A stretch of DNA of 64,000 nt, taken from positions 121,493,937 to 121,557,936 of the forward strand of contig NC_134538.1 in NCBI RefSeq assembly GCF_050624435.1, read 5' to 3'. The notes below the pieces were generated by a model. It did not search any database. It was not told the DNA's origin and worked only from the letters and a program-made list of their open reading frames with translations. This stretch comes from Tenrec ecaudatus. Its lineage: Eukaryota; Chordata; Mammalia; Afrosoricida; Tenrecidae. This document shows, piece by piece, positions 11,535 through 22,869 of the stretch (positions are counted from its first letter, which is position 1; every line of letters begins with the position of its first letter). The translations under genes and the position numbers were made by a program.

Positions 11535-11705
11535 GCTGAGAACCACAGCCCTTCATTGGAACCCCAGCTGCTGCACGGGAGAGAGACGTGACAGTCTGCT
11601 TCTGTGAGGAGATGGACAAGCCTGTGGGGGCAGCTTCAACTCCTCTGTCCTGCAAGGTCACTGTGAACTCAAGAGGACTTGATGCCACGGCGCTGGGTTT
11701 GGGTT
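11535..11705 (+). mobile_element. AfroSINE, diverged
   Basis: GGGAGAGAGACGTGACAGTC mid-section and the GGACTTGATGCCACGGCG tail. Confidence 0.7.
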
Positions 11706-12460
11706 TAGGACTGTTTTAGTGAAGCAACTCAGTATGCCCTGAATACCTGCCCCAATCCGGGTGTGCATGCCTCTGGCGAACTAATAGCCAAAGTAATTAA
11801 AAACTAGATCCTTTCCCTATTTGTTCCTCATTCCTAAATTGTGCCCCTTGCATAACCGGGAGAGTGGTGCTATCATCCCTTCTGAGGTCCGTGGGGCCTC
11901 TCCTCACCACCTTGCCCCTGTCTGACCGGGTGTTGCCCTGTCTTGAGATAACCCTGGCTTCTGCCGCAACACCTGGCTGCCTTCGCGGCTCCACTCAGCC
12001 TTTCAGAGAATCTGGCCTGCACTCCCATGCCCTTTTCTCCTCTCAACTCGCTCTTGATCCAGTCATGACAGTCATAAAAAAATCCGACTCTTGCTCAATA
12101 GCAGCATACACCTGGCAGTAACAAATGCCAAGATGCAAGGTGAGAATAACACTGCCTATAATGGTTATGGTTATGTGGCAGCTTAACTAAACCATGATTC
12201 TCAGTGGTTTGGCAGTAATATAATAATATAGTAGTTTCTCATTTTTTTAATCTTTCACAGAATGCTGATTTTTTTATGACTACCTGACCTTTGGAAACTA
12301 ATGTGGATAAGAGAGGACGACATGTATTCCTCCACTATTTTCCTTCATCCAGAATGTTCTCGCTCGGTCTTGGATGAACTTTGTGCTGTTTATTATCATG
12401 CTTTTATGGTTTTTCAAAAATTCCTGTGTTATTTCGATGAGATTGTAAGCTGGAGAAAAG
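11706..12460. other. No feature recognised
   Basis: Unique-looking sequence before the 12.46-kb hairpin. An 85-codon frame is probably chance. Confidence 0.45.
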
Positions 12461-12461
12461 A

Positions 12462-12496
12462 TAAGTTGGCTGATGCATAGTCAATCAGCCAACTTA
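12462..12496. repeat. Perfect 13-bp hairpin with 9-nt loop
   Basis: TAAGTTGGCTGAT at 12462-12474 and its reverse complement ATCAGCCAACTTA at 12484-12496, loop GCATAGTCA. Confidence 0.85.
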
Positions 12497-12939
12497 CTTC
12501 ATGCATCTGATCTTATTTTTTGTGAATTGAATGAGTAACCTAAGTTATAATGAGCGCCTTTTCCCTGCTTTCTTCCCTTGCCAAAGGTTCTTCCTTCTTG
12601 GCCAAACTGACAATGAATGGAACCATGCCTTAAACATATTCCCCTAATTCTTAGGTTTTCAGTTCAGGCTGCTTTACCAATACCTTGCTGGTATTCAAGT
12701 ACTGGGTACTTTGTACTGTTGGGAGACACAGAATAACCCACAGAATGGAAGGAAAGATGGATCATAGCTTGACAGAGACACCCTTCTCCGCCATGTACCC
12801 CACCAGAATTAAACTGGGGTACAGAGGCGGTGGATTATTTAATGTAGCTCTTCTAAGCACTGTGTCTCTAACTCCCATCAAAGGACTCTTTGCTGCATGG
12901 GTCTGGGTAAGAAGGTGGGGGAAGAAACTGATGGGATTC

Positions 12940-13440
12940 ACCTATGAGTCATTGTTAACAGGCTGTAACTGTAAGGGCCATCCTGCTGGGTATAAAATGA
13001 GCCCTTTGGTAGCAAGAATGGGAAACTCATTACCAGTAGAGCTTGGAATGGAGCACATCCTCCGGATCCTTAGGTTCTTGCCCAGTGAAACTTCCTGATC
13101 CAAAAAACAGCTGTGACATCTGAGGAATGGCAACAGAACCAGGAGCCAGAGCATAAGCCAGGGGTGGGCTTCCCAGCCCACAAAGCAAGAAAAGTTCAGT
13201 GCTTGTGGAGTGGGGTGCCTCTGGGCACTTAATTGGGGAAGCTGGACTTGCTGACCTACAGCACTTGAGCTGAATGCCTTCAGGTCAGGCTTACAATGGA
13301 AAGACATGCTCTTTGGCCATGAATTAGCAGCCCTGATACATTTGTACCAAATCCTGACTGAACATCTGTATCCTGAGCCTTTCTCTCCTACATTGTAACC
13401 TGTTAACTGAGAGTTCTATGTGGCCACTGTAATGAATTGT
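12940..13440 (+). repeat. Unidentified repeat family R1, copy A
   Basis: Shows the same ordered blocks: GTATAAAATGAGCCCTTTGG, AACTTCCTGATCCA, CAACAGAACCAGGAG, TCTGGGCACTTAATTGG. Its end abuts the SPIN-like element. The longer open frames here are incidental. Confidence 0.6.
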
Positions 13441-13451
13441 AAAACCTAAAG

Positions 13452-13955
13452 TAGCCGCTCTTAAACTGTGGGTCACGACTCCTGTGGGGGGGCGAACAAC
13501 CCTTTCACAGGGGTCGCCTAAGACCATCAGAAAACAAATATTTCCAATTGTCTTAGGAACTAAGACACCGCTCCTCTATCCCTCTCCAGACAGGTCTGCC
13601 CACATGCAGATATGCCCGCATATGAGTACCCGACGTGAAGACTGTTACCTATGCTGTATCATGCTTCGAGACAAAATTTCATTTATTTGTCAGAAATATT
13701 TCACAATATATAATTACATATTGTTTTTGTGATTAATCACTATGCTTTAATTTTTTTAATCACTGTACTTTCATTATGTTCAATTTGTAACTATGAAAAT
13801 ATATCCTGCATATCAGATATTTATATGACATTTCATAGCAGTAGCAAAATTACAGTTATGAAGTAGCAACAAAACTAATTTTATGGTTGGGGGGTCACCA
13901 TAACATGAGGAACTATATTAAAGGGTCACAGCATTAGGAAGGTTGAGAACCACTG
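13452..13955 (-). mobile_element. SPIN-like hAT non-autonomous element, copy 2 (longest)
   Basis: About 504 bp, inverted relative to copy 1: the left end has GTGGGTCACGAC and the right end GGTTGAGAACCACTG. Flanks ACCTAAAG (13444-13451) and ACCTAGAA (13956-13963) are a diverged 8-bp duplication. It retains the AT-rich core around AACATAATGAAAG/GATTAATCAC that copies 1 and 3 lack. It ends about 260 bp upstream of the TP3-like TATA box. Confidence 0.75.
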
Positions 13956-14216
13956 ACCTAGAAGAAATGGAGAGAGAGAGTATGAGGCAGAACACATGAG
14001 AGAAGGGTGATGGGTCACTTTGGGGTAAAGCCTTTCAGGAGGGTGCTAAGGAAGCACTACTTTTCTACAACCAGATCCTCTTGGCCTCCCCAGCACTCCT
14101 GCGCTCCAGAGATAGGTCAAGAATGGGCCTTTGTGAGGTATGCACTCCCTGTGGGGGGAGGGGTCGTGCCTTGCTGACCAAACAAAGCTGAAAGCTCATC
14201 ATTCCCCTGGAGAGAG

Positions 14217-14227
14217 GTATATATGGA
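14217..14227 (+). promoter_or_regulatory. TATA-like box of the TP3-like gene
   Basis: The sequence GGTATATATGG lies 43-53 bp before the ATG, so a start site about 30 bp downstream would leave a 5' UTR of roughly 20-25 nt. Short TATA-driven promoters are typical of protamine and transition-protein genes. Confidence 0.5.
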
Positions 14228-14269
14228 GAGGACAGGGCTCCCTGGGGTAGACAACTAGGAGGCTTCAAC

Positions 14270-14656
14270 ATGACCAGTGTGACCAGGAAATCAAGGGGGC
14301 CTCGTGCACCTAGGAGGGCACGGACTACAAGCACCAAGAAGGGGAAGAAGAGGAAGACTCTCTCTCAGCCCAGGTCTAGAAGCAGTGGCAAGGTCAGCTC
14401 CCAGGTTCTTGTCCATGCCCTTCCTCCATTGTGTGGCACCAACTCCGCCCCAGCCTCACCTTTCTGTCCCTTCTTTTCTCCCCCAACCCAGTGACTGTTT
14501 GGATTTATCTTGTTATACCAGGTGTTGAAATCACAAAAGAGAGTAAAAAGATCGCTTCGAGGGACTTCAAGGAAAAAATCCAGTTCTAAAGCTAAAACTG
14601 CTTCGAGAAGACAGAAGCGAGCGAGAAGAACCATCAGATTTCATCCATTACCATAG
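14270..14656 (+). CDS. Spermatid nuclear transition protein 3-like, two exons
   Basis: Join 14270-14392 and 14522-14656, giving 85 residues. Composition is 34 Lys/Arg (19 R, 15 K), no Asp/Glu and no Cys, as expected of a DNA-packaging protein that replaces histones in spermatids. The intron is 129 bp, phase 0, with donor AAG|GTCAGC and acceptor ATACCAG. A TATA-like box lies 50 bp upstream of the ATG and AATAAA about 150 bp after the stop, so promoter, splice sites and poly(A) signal are all in place. The segments TTSTKKGKKRKTLSQPRSR and SRRQKRARR closely resemble nuclear transition protein 3 of boar and ram as I remember it. That identification is from memory. A nearer acceptor at 14491 would give an immediate stop, so the 14521 acceptor is required for the full protein. 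It could be a retained copy rather than an expressed gene. Confidence 0.65.
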
Positions 14657-14808
14657 AGAGCCCAAAGCAGCCAGGCCCAGCCGGGTGGGCGCTATGGAAC
14701 TACCCACTCCGAGACGAGACCTGCGGCTTCCTGGCTGCTGAGAAATGGCCAGGCACAGAGCGATGCCAACACCAGTGTGACATGGAAGGTGTGAAAAGCC
14801 CTTCAGAA

Positions 14809-14814
14809 AATAAA
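14809..14814 (+). terminator. Poly(A) signal of the TP3-like gene
   Basis: AATAAA 153 nt after the TAG stop, followed by a GT-containing stretch (CTCGTGTTT). It is in the correct strand and place for the two-exon gene. Confidence 0.5.
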
Positions 14815-15264
14815 ACGAATTAGGCGCACAAACAGCTCGTGTTTCACTCGTGTGAGATTGTCCCTCAAAACGAGAATCTGAGAGAGGTTCAGTGTCTTTG
14901 ATCCAAAGTGAATGCCAGCCTCCCCCGCCCACCCCAGTCTCCCTGCGGAGCGAGCGAGGCAGCCTGCCCGGGAGGGGAGGGTGGGACACTGGGCACCCCA
15001 CACATGTTGGAACAGGGTTCCCCACCTGTGGCAGGCCAGTGAGACAGGCCGTGAGTGAACGCCAAGGGAGCAAGGCCCACACACTTGCAAGTTGTGGTTT
15101 TACATACTTCCTTTTTGATTGAGGTTTTTCACTGTTTTATTTTGTTGTTAGCTTTTTTGTTTCTGTTTGTATGTTTTTCAATATTTGAAATTCAGGGTGG
15201 GTGACTAGAGACAGGAATCGGATTGTTGGTTTCTGGGAGTCCAGCAGGGACGTGACAGGAAAGT

Positions 15265-15395
15265 GGGGAGCAAGTGAGCACTAAAAGAAAATGTAGAAGT
15301 GACTGTAGGAGTGATGGTGTCACTCTTTGATGTGAGCGAACTATTGAATTGTATGACATGTAGGTTATGTCCCAATAAAACTTTAAAAATTAAAA
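15265..15395 (+). repeat. Repeat with shared 3' terminus, copy 1
   Basis: Ends GAATTGTATGACATGTAGG then TTATGTCCCAATAAAACTTT. The same terminus is at 40,340, so this is the 3' end of an interspersed element, possibly an older LINE. The 5' limit is unknown. Confidence 0.5.
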
Positions 15396-15424
15396 AGGAA
15401 TGCCCATGTGTCATCTCTAAACTC

Positions 15425-15620
15425 ATTGCCGTCGATTGATTCCAACTCATAACGACGGGGGTAAAGACAAGGGTAAAACTGCCCATGTAGGTTTCCGAGA
15501 CAGCTTTTTTTTTTTTTTTTGACAGCTATACTTTCCAGAAGCAGAAAGCCTCGTCTTGGAGTGGCTAGTGGTTTTGATTTGTGGTAATCCAATGCATAAT
15601 TATGCCACCAGGACTACTGA
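15425..15620 (-). mobile_element. AfroSINE
   Basis: ATTCCAACTCATAACGACGG near the left and CACCAGGACT head at the right, antisense, with an internal T-run at 15506-15521. Confidence 0.8.
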
Positions 15621-16865
15621 AATGTATTCTAGTTGGCTTAAAGACAATGGGAAGGGAAAAGGAGGAAGCAAAAATGTCCCAGGAGACAGTAACCACCTCT
15701 CAGTTATGATGCATAATTAAGGTGCTGAGGTCACTTGGGTGTGATTCAGGTTGGCAGTTGAAAGTTCCTTGCTTTTGAGGGTTCCCTGGTGTTGTGTCTC
15801 CCTGGTGGTGAGTTGTAACAAACATTAGGACCACATGAGGTTCAACCAAGAGATGAGCGGAAAGCTCATCAAGGTCTGAGTTTGCCTAGTTCCCCGACTC
15901 TCGCCTTCCCCATTAAACGTTCCTTCACCCCAGGCAGGAGGGTTTGTTTATTGGTGGTTTATAAAGAGCTAGCCTCAGCACTAATTTTTTTTAATCTCCC
16001 CAAAAGAATTTTGAAAATCTGGACCCTCAAAAGGTTTTCAATGAACATTCAGAACTTTTCATCATGAGTTTAATTATTTACTAAGGAGGCAATAGAGGTA
16101 ACTTGTGATCGTTTTAAATACTGATATTTATAATAAAACTGTTACATCAGCCTTTTAAAAGTTTTCCATCTGAATTAGATATAAATTCTAGCCCACTTTG
16201 CTACAAAATTAGTCTAGGGAGGCACTACCAGTCAGGGTTATTTTTTTCCCCTCAAAATTTAGAATCTGCTCAGGTAAGATAAGTAATTCTTTACCATGTA
16301 AGAATTGATTGTTTTATTATTATTGTGGTTTGGGTCTGTCATGCTCATTTTTAATGACCAGTGTTCCTAAGTATTGACTGAACCATGAAGAGAATCGCTG
16401 AGGTAGCTCTGGTGTAGTGAGCGTGTCTGCAAACATGAGCACTTCCAAGCAGCGGTGTCTGACCCCACCGGATGCAGTTATTCAGTGCTACTCACTTAAA
16501 AGCACATGTCAAGGTTGTACCGCATATTTTATGAACTTGTCCTCACAATACATTTTATTAAGGAAAAATAGAAGATAGTGTATTTGTATAGATTTGCTGA
16601 AATTTAAAATGTTTATGGCATAACATTGAAAATCCTCTATCCTATATCGCATTTTCCCCAACTCTTGACATTTCTGATAAATTTAAAACTAGTGCCCTTT
16701 CTCTAGAAAGATGGATGCACAGGAAACAGCTTTGGTTTGCCTTGGGAAGAAGAACTGATAGCTGGGCACATGTGGGAGAGAAACAGATCCTTTTGTGGTT
16801 AGTAAATTTTAAGCCATGTGAATATTAATGTAAGATTAATCAAATGTAAGATGTAATTTGGAGAA
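15621..16865. other. No feature recognised
   Basis: AT-rich unique sequence with no supported gene or repeat. Confidence 0.5.
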
Positions 16866-16867
16866 AG

Positions 16868-18870
16868 ATTTTTTTAAATCATTTTATTGGGGGCTTGTAC
16901 AATTCTTATCACAATCCATCATCCATCCATTGTGTCAAGCACATATGTACATTTCTTGCCATCATCCTCCTCAAAACATCTGCCTTCTACTTGAGCCCTT
17001 AATATCGGCTCCTCATTTTTCCCCTCCCTCCCCACTCTCCCTACCTCATGAACCCTTCATCATTCATAAATGATTATTTTGTCATATGTTACACTGTCCG
17101 ACATCTCCCCCCGCCCTCTGCTGTCCATCCCCCAGGGAGGTAGCTATACATAGATTCTTGTAATCGGTTCCCCCTTTCCACCCCACATTCTCTCCACCCT
17201 CCAGGCATTGACACTCTCACCAGTGGTCCTGGAGGGGTCATCTGTCCTAGATTCCCTGTTTCCAGTTGCTATCCGTACCAATGTACATCCTCTGGTCTAG
17301 CTACAGCTGTAAGATAGAATTGGGATCATGATAGTGGGGGGCAGAAAGCATCTAAAAACTAGAGGAAAGTTATATGTTTCATCGTTGCTACCTTGTACCC
17401 TGACTGGCTCATCTCCTTCCCACTACCCTTCAGTAAGGGGGTGTCCATTTGCCTACCAATGGGCTTTGAGTCTCCACTCTGCACTCACCAACATTTACAA
17501 TGATAGGATTTTTTTTTCTTTGATGCCTGATAATTGATCCCTTCGGCACCTCTTGATCACACAGGCTGGTGTGCTTCTTCCATGTGGGCTCTGAGCCAGA
17601 TGGCCACTTGTTTATCCTCAAGCCTTTAAGACCCCAGACGCTGTATCTTTCGATAGCCGGGCACCATCAGCTTTCTTCACCACATTTGCTTATGCACACA
17701 TCAGGAAGCAATCATGTCAGGAAGGTTTGCATCATGGAATGCCAATTTAATAGAACAACGTGTTCTTGCATTGAATAAGTACTTGAGTAGAGGCCCAATG
17801 TCCATCTGCTGCCTTAATACTAAACCTATAAATAAATGCACTTAGATCTATTTCCCCACCCTCCTATATAAATATATTTACATATGTACATGACAGTATT
17901 TAGACCTCTATAAATAAATAGCCTTTGTCACCAAGTTCTTCTATTTTACTTTCCTCGTCCCACTATCATGCTCAGCCTTCATTTGGATTTCAGTAATTTC
18001 TCTCAGTTACCTTGCCCTTGCTGATTCCCTACCAGGCCTCTCACACCCTCCTTGCCACTGATTTTTGGATCACTTGTCGCTCCCCTGTCTCTGAGTTGGT
18101 CAGCACCACCTCCTCACCCCGCCCCCCTTTCCTGTGTCCCCCCGAACCATTTGTCCCGTGTTTTCTCCTTCAAGCTATCCATCCAGCCTATTTTATCTAG
18201 ATAGATTTGTAGAGATAACAATATGCACCAAAAATCAAGCCATAGCAAGATAGGTGATGAATGAGAACACAGTGATGAAAACCAATGACCCGTAAAAGAA
18301 TAAATTAAAAGAAAATAAATTTTAAAAGAAAGAAAAATCTGTAAATAGATCAAGGTCTGATTTTTTATTTCTAGGTGTGTCCTTCAGTTAGGTCCAATGG
18401 GGTACAACGCTGTGACCCCAGAGTCTGTCCTTTGTACTCCTTCGGGGTCTCCCTGCTCTGCTCCCATGGTTGCTCTGCTGCACACCTTTAGTGGTTTGCC
18501 TCAGTGTCACACAATCAGTCCAGGCAAGTACTGACACTGAAAATCCAGTGTTGTCCCCCTTAGGGCCCTGGGCCAGCAAGGGACGGCGTGTCTTGTGGGA
18601 TCAGCCATAAGGGGATATTGTCCTCCAGGCCTGGTGGGTCAGGATGTGCTCCACTCTCTCTTCCTCCCCCTTCATTTGCTCCCATGTACTCTGATCAGAC
18701 ATGCCCCTCTCCCCTAGTTGTAGCTTCAGTGCCGTCCTCTCAAATAAATTCTTCTGGGGTGGCTGCATTTGTCTGGCACTGGCTTTAAGTCTGGTTCCTC
18801 TTTCCCTCCCAATTTTCTGGCCTGGCAGCAGGAGCTCCTGATGGGTGAGTCCTATCGAGTCGCCATTTTC
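16868..18870 (-). mobile_element. L1 3' UTR fragment, about 2 kb
   Basis: Minus-strand copy of the long L1 3' UTR. It holds the terminal CATTTTATTGGGGGC, the polypyrimidine tract, one copy of the ~250-bp module and the upstream segment (GATCAGACATGCCCC) that corresponds to 46.15 kb of the large L1. The right boundary is approximate. Confidence 0.85.
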
Positions 18871-19103
18871 CCCCAAGTCAAGATACATTTTTAAAAACTG
18901 CTTAGAATGATAATAAAATGTGGTAGGTTTTAAAATATTTAAAATAAGAAATATTTCTCTATTTCTTGAAGATATACCTAATTTATCCAATAGCATTTAT
19001 AGCAGTGATAACAGTGACAAAATTATCAGGATGACATCAAAAAGGTATATTGAAGCCAGTTAGCAAGAAGCACAAATGAAGCTAATATTCAGAGGTTCTA
19101 TTT

Positions 19104-19336
19104 CTTTTTTTAAGATCACTTATTGGGGGCTCTTACAACTCTTGTTACAATCCATACATCAGCTGTTTCAGATACAGTTGTATATTTATTGCCATTGTTC
19201 TTTTCTAGACATTTACTTTGTATTGAACCCTTGGGATCAGCTCCTTTTTTTCCCCTCCCCACCCCCACCATTGTGGCCCCTTGAGAGATTATAGATTGCT
19301 GTTATTTTCTTATCTCACACCGACCACTGTCTCCCC
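19104..19336 (-). mobile_element. Short L1 3' end insertion
   Basis: 233 bp of L1 3' terminus in minus orientation between exact 13-bp duplications AGAGGTTCTATTT at 19091-19103 and 19337-19349. Confidence 0.88.
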
Positions 19337-19896
19337 AGAGGTTCTATTTTTATTTCAACTTTCGTATCAAAAATTTGAAATATCCCAACAATGAATATCC
19401 ATATTACTATTCTGTCTAGATTTACCCACTGTAAAGCAAAAAATGTTACAAATGTCATATTTGCTTTTTAACTATGTCATCCTCTTTTGGCTATTGACAC
19501 GCCCAACAGTCTGGAATGCCTCCGGTACTTCGATCTTATGAACAGCTTCATTAGAACGTGGGCCCAGACAGGATTCTCTCAGTGGGAGCCGCTCGAGTGC
19601 TAACCGCAATGTAGGTGCAGACCTGAAGTGGTGCACACTTTTTGACAACTTGCTTTTGGGCTCTTGTGGCATGTGAGAGTCAAGAGAACTCTACATCAAC
19701 TGCACTAGTCCTCAGCACTTCCCGGGGATGCTGGAGGTGCTATGGAACTGGCTAAGGGAAGGGAGGAATCCAGCATCCTAGAGGAAGAAGAGGGGACCAG
19801 CCCTAGACAATGACAAAGGGGGGTGGTGGTAAAGAGCCACTTGAGGCTGCTCCACAACAAGGACTGAAGTAAATTTAAGTTGTAGTGGGCTCGTTC

Positions 19897-19899
<3 letters not shown>

Positions 19900-19945
<46 letters not shown>
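19900..19945. repeat. (CA)n microsatellite
   Basis: About 22 CA units. Confidence 0.98.
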
Positions 19946-19946
<1 letters not shown>

Positions 19947-19949
19947 AAG

Positions 19950-22320
19950 ACCAAGCAGGGGAGAAAGGGAACTGGCGAGGTGGGGAGCGGGAGAGATGTA
20001 GAATAAGCAAATGGATCCAGGGTTCAACTGCCAAGCCTACAGAGAGGAGCAGAATTAAAAAATGAGATTATTATTAGAATATCTGAGCACGTGCTATCAG
20101 GCTAAGAGATTGACTTTTAAAGTAAAAGGTGACAAAACTTTGTGGTTTTGTCTGTATCTGCATGTAAAGACATAGCTGGTAAACCGGGAAGAATTATTTG
20201 TCTACATACTTTGCCCAACAGTGCTTCAGAAGGGGAAATGTTTCCACTGGACAGAGGGGAAGAACAGCTGTTGAGGACCATTCTGGAGAGTATCATGTAT
20301 CTCTTCCTGGTGATCCCTGGGCAATCCTTAAACAGAGATGTACCATACTGGTCTCTGCATACACTGGAAGCTACCCTTATTCCTGAGCTGAAAGATTTTC
20401 ACCAGAACTACGGAGTTCGCCGAAGCCTGGGTCCTAGAGAGGGCCCAATAATGCACTATTTGTTTGTTTGTTTGCTTTTTAAAAAACGTTCTTCACACTT
20501 GGTCTAATGAATTTTACTTCTTAAATGTAATCAGAAGTTGTTTCCATCATCTAAATAGTTTAACTATAAAATGGAATTGAACTGTTTTAATCATAGCACA
20601 TACAAAGTTCCAAGTGAAAGCTCCATTCACTTTCTTAAGAGCATTAATTATTGAAATTTTTATTCAGTGTTTTAACTTCCCTTTAATGTTGTTTGTGTTT
20701 CCCTTTCCTTAATCCCATTATTTGACTTTTTGTTCTCAGTTACTTAAACTTTACCTCAAACTTGGAAACCATCTCTTCACATAGTTGTAGTTAATCGTTC
20801 ATCTTGCCATTGACTGAACATGCCCAGTTGTTCTAACAATTTCTCAGAGGTCTAATTTCACAAACCTTTAATCAGCTGCTCATCTCCTCTGAACACCCTC
20901 CAAGTTTTTCCTTTCATACAGCTGGCATGAAAAATGTAGCTCCTTCCAACTGAAGCCTGCACAATGCCAAATAAAGCAAAAATAATTGCTTCTCTCCTCT
21001 TTTCACACGTAGGCCTTAATGTAATCCTATAAAGTGTATGTCTCTAATTTCAACATAGAGAAGACTCATCCAACTTGACACCATCCCTAAGTGTTGGGTC
21101 TCACTTGGCTCTGTTGCATCTCTGGCTTCCTCAGCTGTTATTTCCACATGTTTGCGACATTTCGGTAGCATAATAAAAGTTAAATGTTAAATCCATAAAA
21201 AGCTTTATACCACACATATTTCCTCCAGAGACTATTCCCTAACAATTGAGATAAATGTGGATTTCAGGTTTGAGTGTCTCAAAAGCCAAGGCGTGAGTGG
21301 TCCTCCGTTGGAAAGGTTCAGATGTGTCTGTACCAGGAGACACTGCTGAGGACTAGAAGAAGCAGGCGACCGTGGTTTTCTAATGTCAAAGTCTTCGCTT
21401 ATAAGCGAGGAAACCAAAAGGAATTCACTGCAAAGATTCCAGTGATCCCAGCAGGCTGGAGAGCCCAGAGCAGCTTAGAACAAAAGTTCCAAGAAGGTTA
21501 TTAGCACCCAGTTGTCAGGGAGTGTTCTTTGGTTCTTCTTCAGTCATTCAGAATTCTAAAGTCTGGCACTGGCTCTTACCAAGAGGGGGATAACAAGACC
21601 CTTATGGCAACCAGTGTCCTTCAGAGCCTTAAAGGTTAGAAGGGAGAGAAACAAATCATGAAATGTGAAACCAGGAGTTGAACAGGCTGTCAGAAAAATG
21701 AATTGCCCTGGGAGCAGGCATTCCGTCCACTCTCGGCGGAAAAGTGGTTTTGCTGGGAGAGTGTGCTGAGCCTCTCTAGAATAACTGCCCAGAGCTTCTC
21801 GCGCCCACTCTTCACTACAACTCATGACACTTCTTGTATGGAAAATGGCAAACTGAAAGCACCCAGAGAAGGATTTACAAGAAGGCCCTGGGTGTTTATG
21901 TTGCACCCTCACGCTGGAAAACACTCACTGTCGGGATAACTTATAATTTTCTTTGATGTCACAACAAAAGCCAACACGTGTTGTCTTCATGTTGTGTAAG
22001 AATGACGTTAAATATGTGGTGATCATATGTATTTGGAATGAAGCACTTGAATTCACTTATTGAGTAAATGCTTATTTTATTGATTGATAAACTTCCTCAT
22101 GGAGAGGAACAGTCAAACTCACAAACCACTCATCTCTAAAGATATATGGACTTCAAACGTTTGTGGAAGAATTCCATTACCTTTTCTTTCCATTTACCCC
22201 ATGAAGTTTTTGAAACCCCCCCATTTAACATCCTGACACATCAGGTTTTCTGAGCTTCTGACCTAACGAACTGCTACTTTGAATCGCCGCATCATGGGAG
22301 GCAAGGACTCCATGCTGCAT
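19950..22320. other. Unique sequence, no gene recognised
   Basis: About 2.4 kb largely free of recognisable repeats, unusual for this window. A 121-codon frame at 20142-20507 and a 122-codon minus frame at 21556-21924 match nothing I know and show no splice or promoter context. Confidence 0.45.
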
Positions 22321-22322
22321 TG

Positions 22323-22349
22323 CTCTCGTTCCAGCAGCTGGAACGAGAG
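22323..22349. repeat. Perfect 27-bp palindrome
   Basis: CTCTCGTTCCAGC and its reverse complement GCTGGAACGAGAG separated by a single A. Confidence 0.9.
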
Positions 22350-22869
22350 AAAGGAATCATGCCATGAAGGTCAATGCTTCTGCCATCGTCTTCTTGCTCG
22401 ATTTCAGATTGAGTCTCTCCTATGACACATGCTGCGAATCCGTTCCGACATTTCCTTAGGACATTACACTTCAGGGTTATTTGGAAGCCCGCCAGTGGCC
22501 AAATACTGTAGGCTTGGAAGGGGTGGGGGGAGGGATTCTTCTTCTATACTGAACTGTTTAAGTGAAGTGTGGACTCGTGTTTGAGATTGTTTTGAACTGT
22601 ATCAAAAAATGAGATAGCTTAATGTATGAAGAGATGAACATACAAACGAATAGATGTGATCAAGGAAATATTTTAAAAACATTAACTGTAACATCTAGGT
22701 GATCAGTAAATGGGTCACTGTAAAATTCATACCTCTTTTATGTATTTGGACATAATTTTATATAATAAAATATAAAAATGTTTTTGTTAGTAGATTTGTG
22801 CCTTGTGTTTTAAAATCAGGAAAAGTGTGCATCAATGTTGTATCCTTTCTTTTTTTATGAATCCTTTCA

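Noticed and set aside
14365..15082. Overlapping minus-strand frames of 89-144 codons
   Set aside because: They are the complement of the TP3-like gene and its GC-richer downstream sequence; no splice or promoter context.
19705..20034. 109-codon minus frame including a Cys-Val repeat
   Set aside because: The repeat is the translated (CA)n microsatellite.
20142..20507. 121-codon plus frame
   Set aside because: No family resemblance, no promoter or splice context; considered chance.
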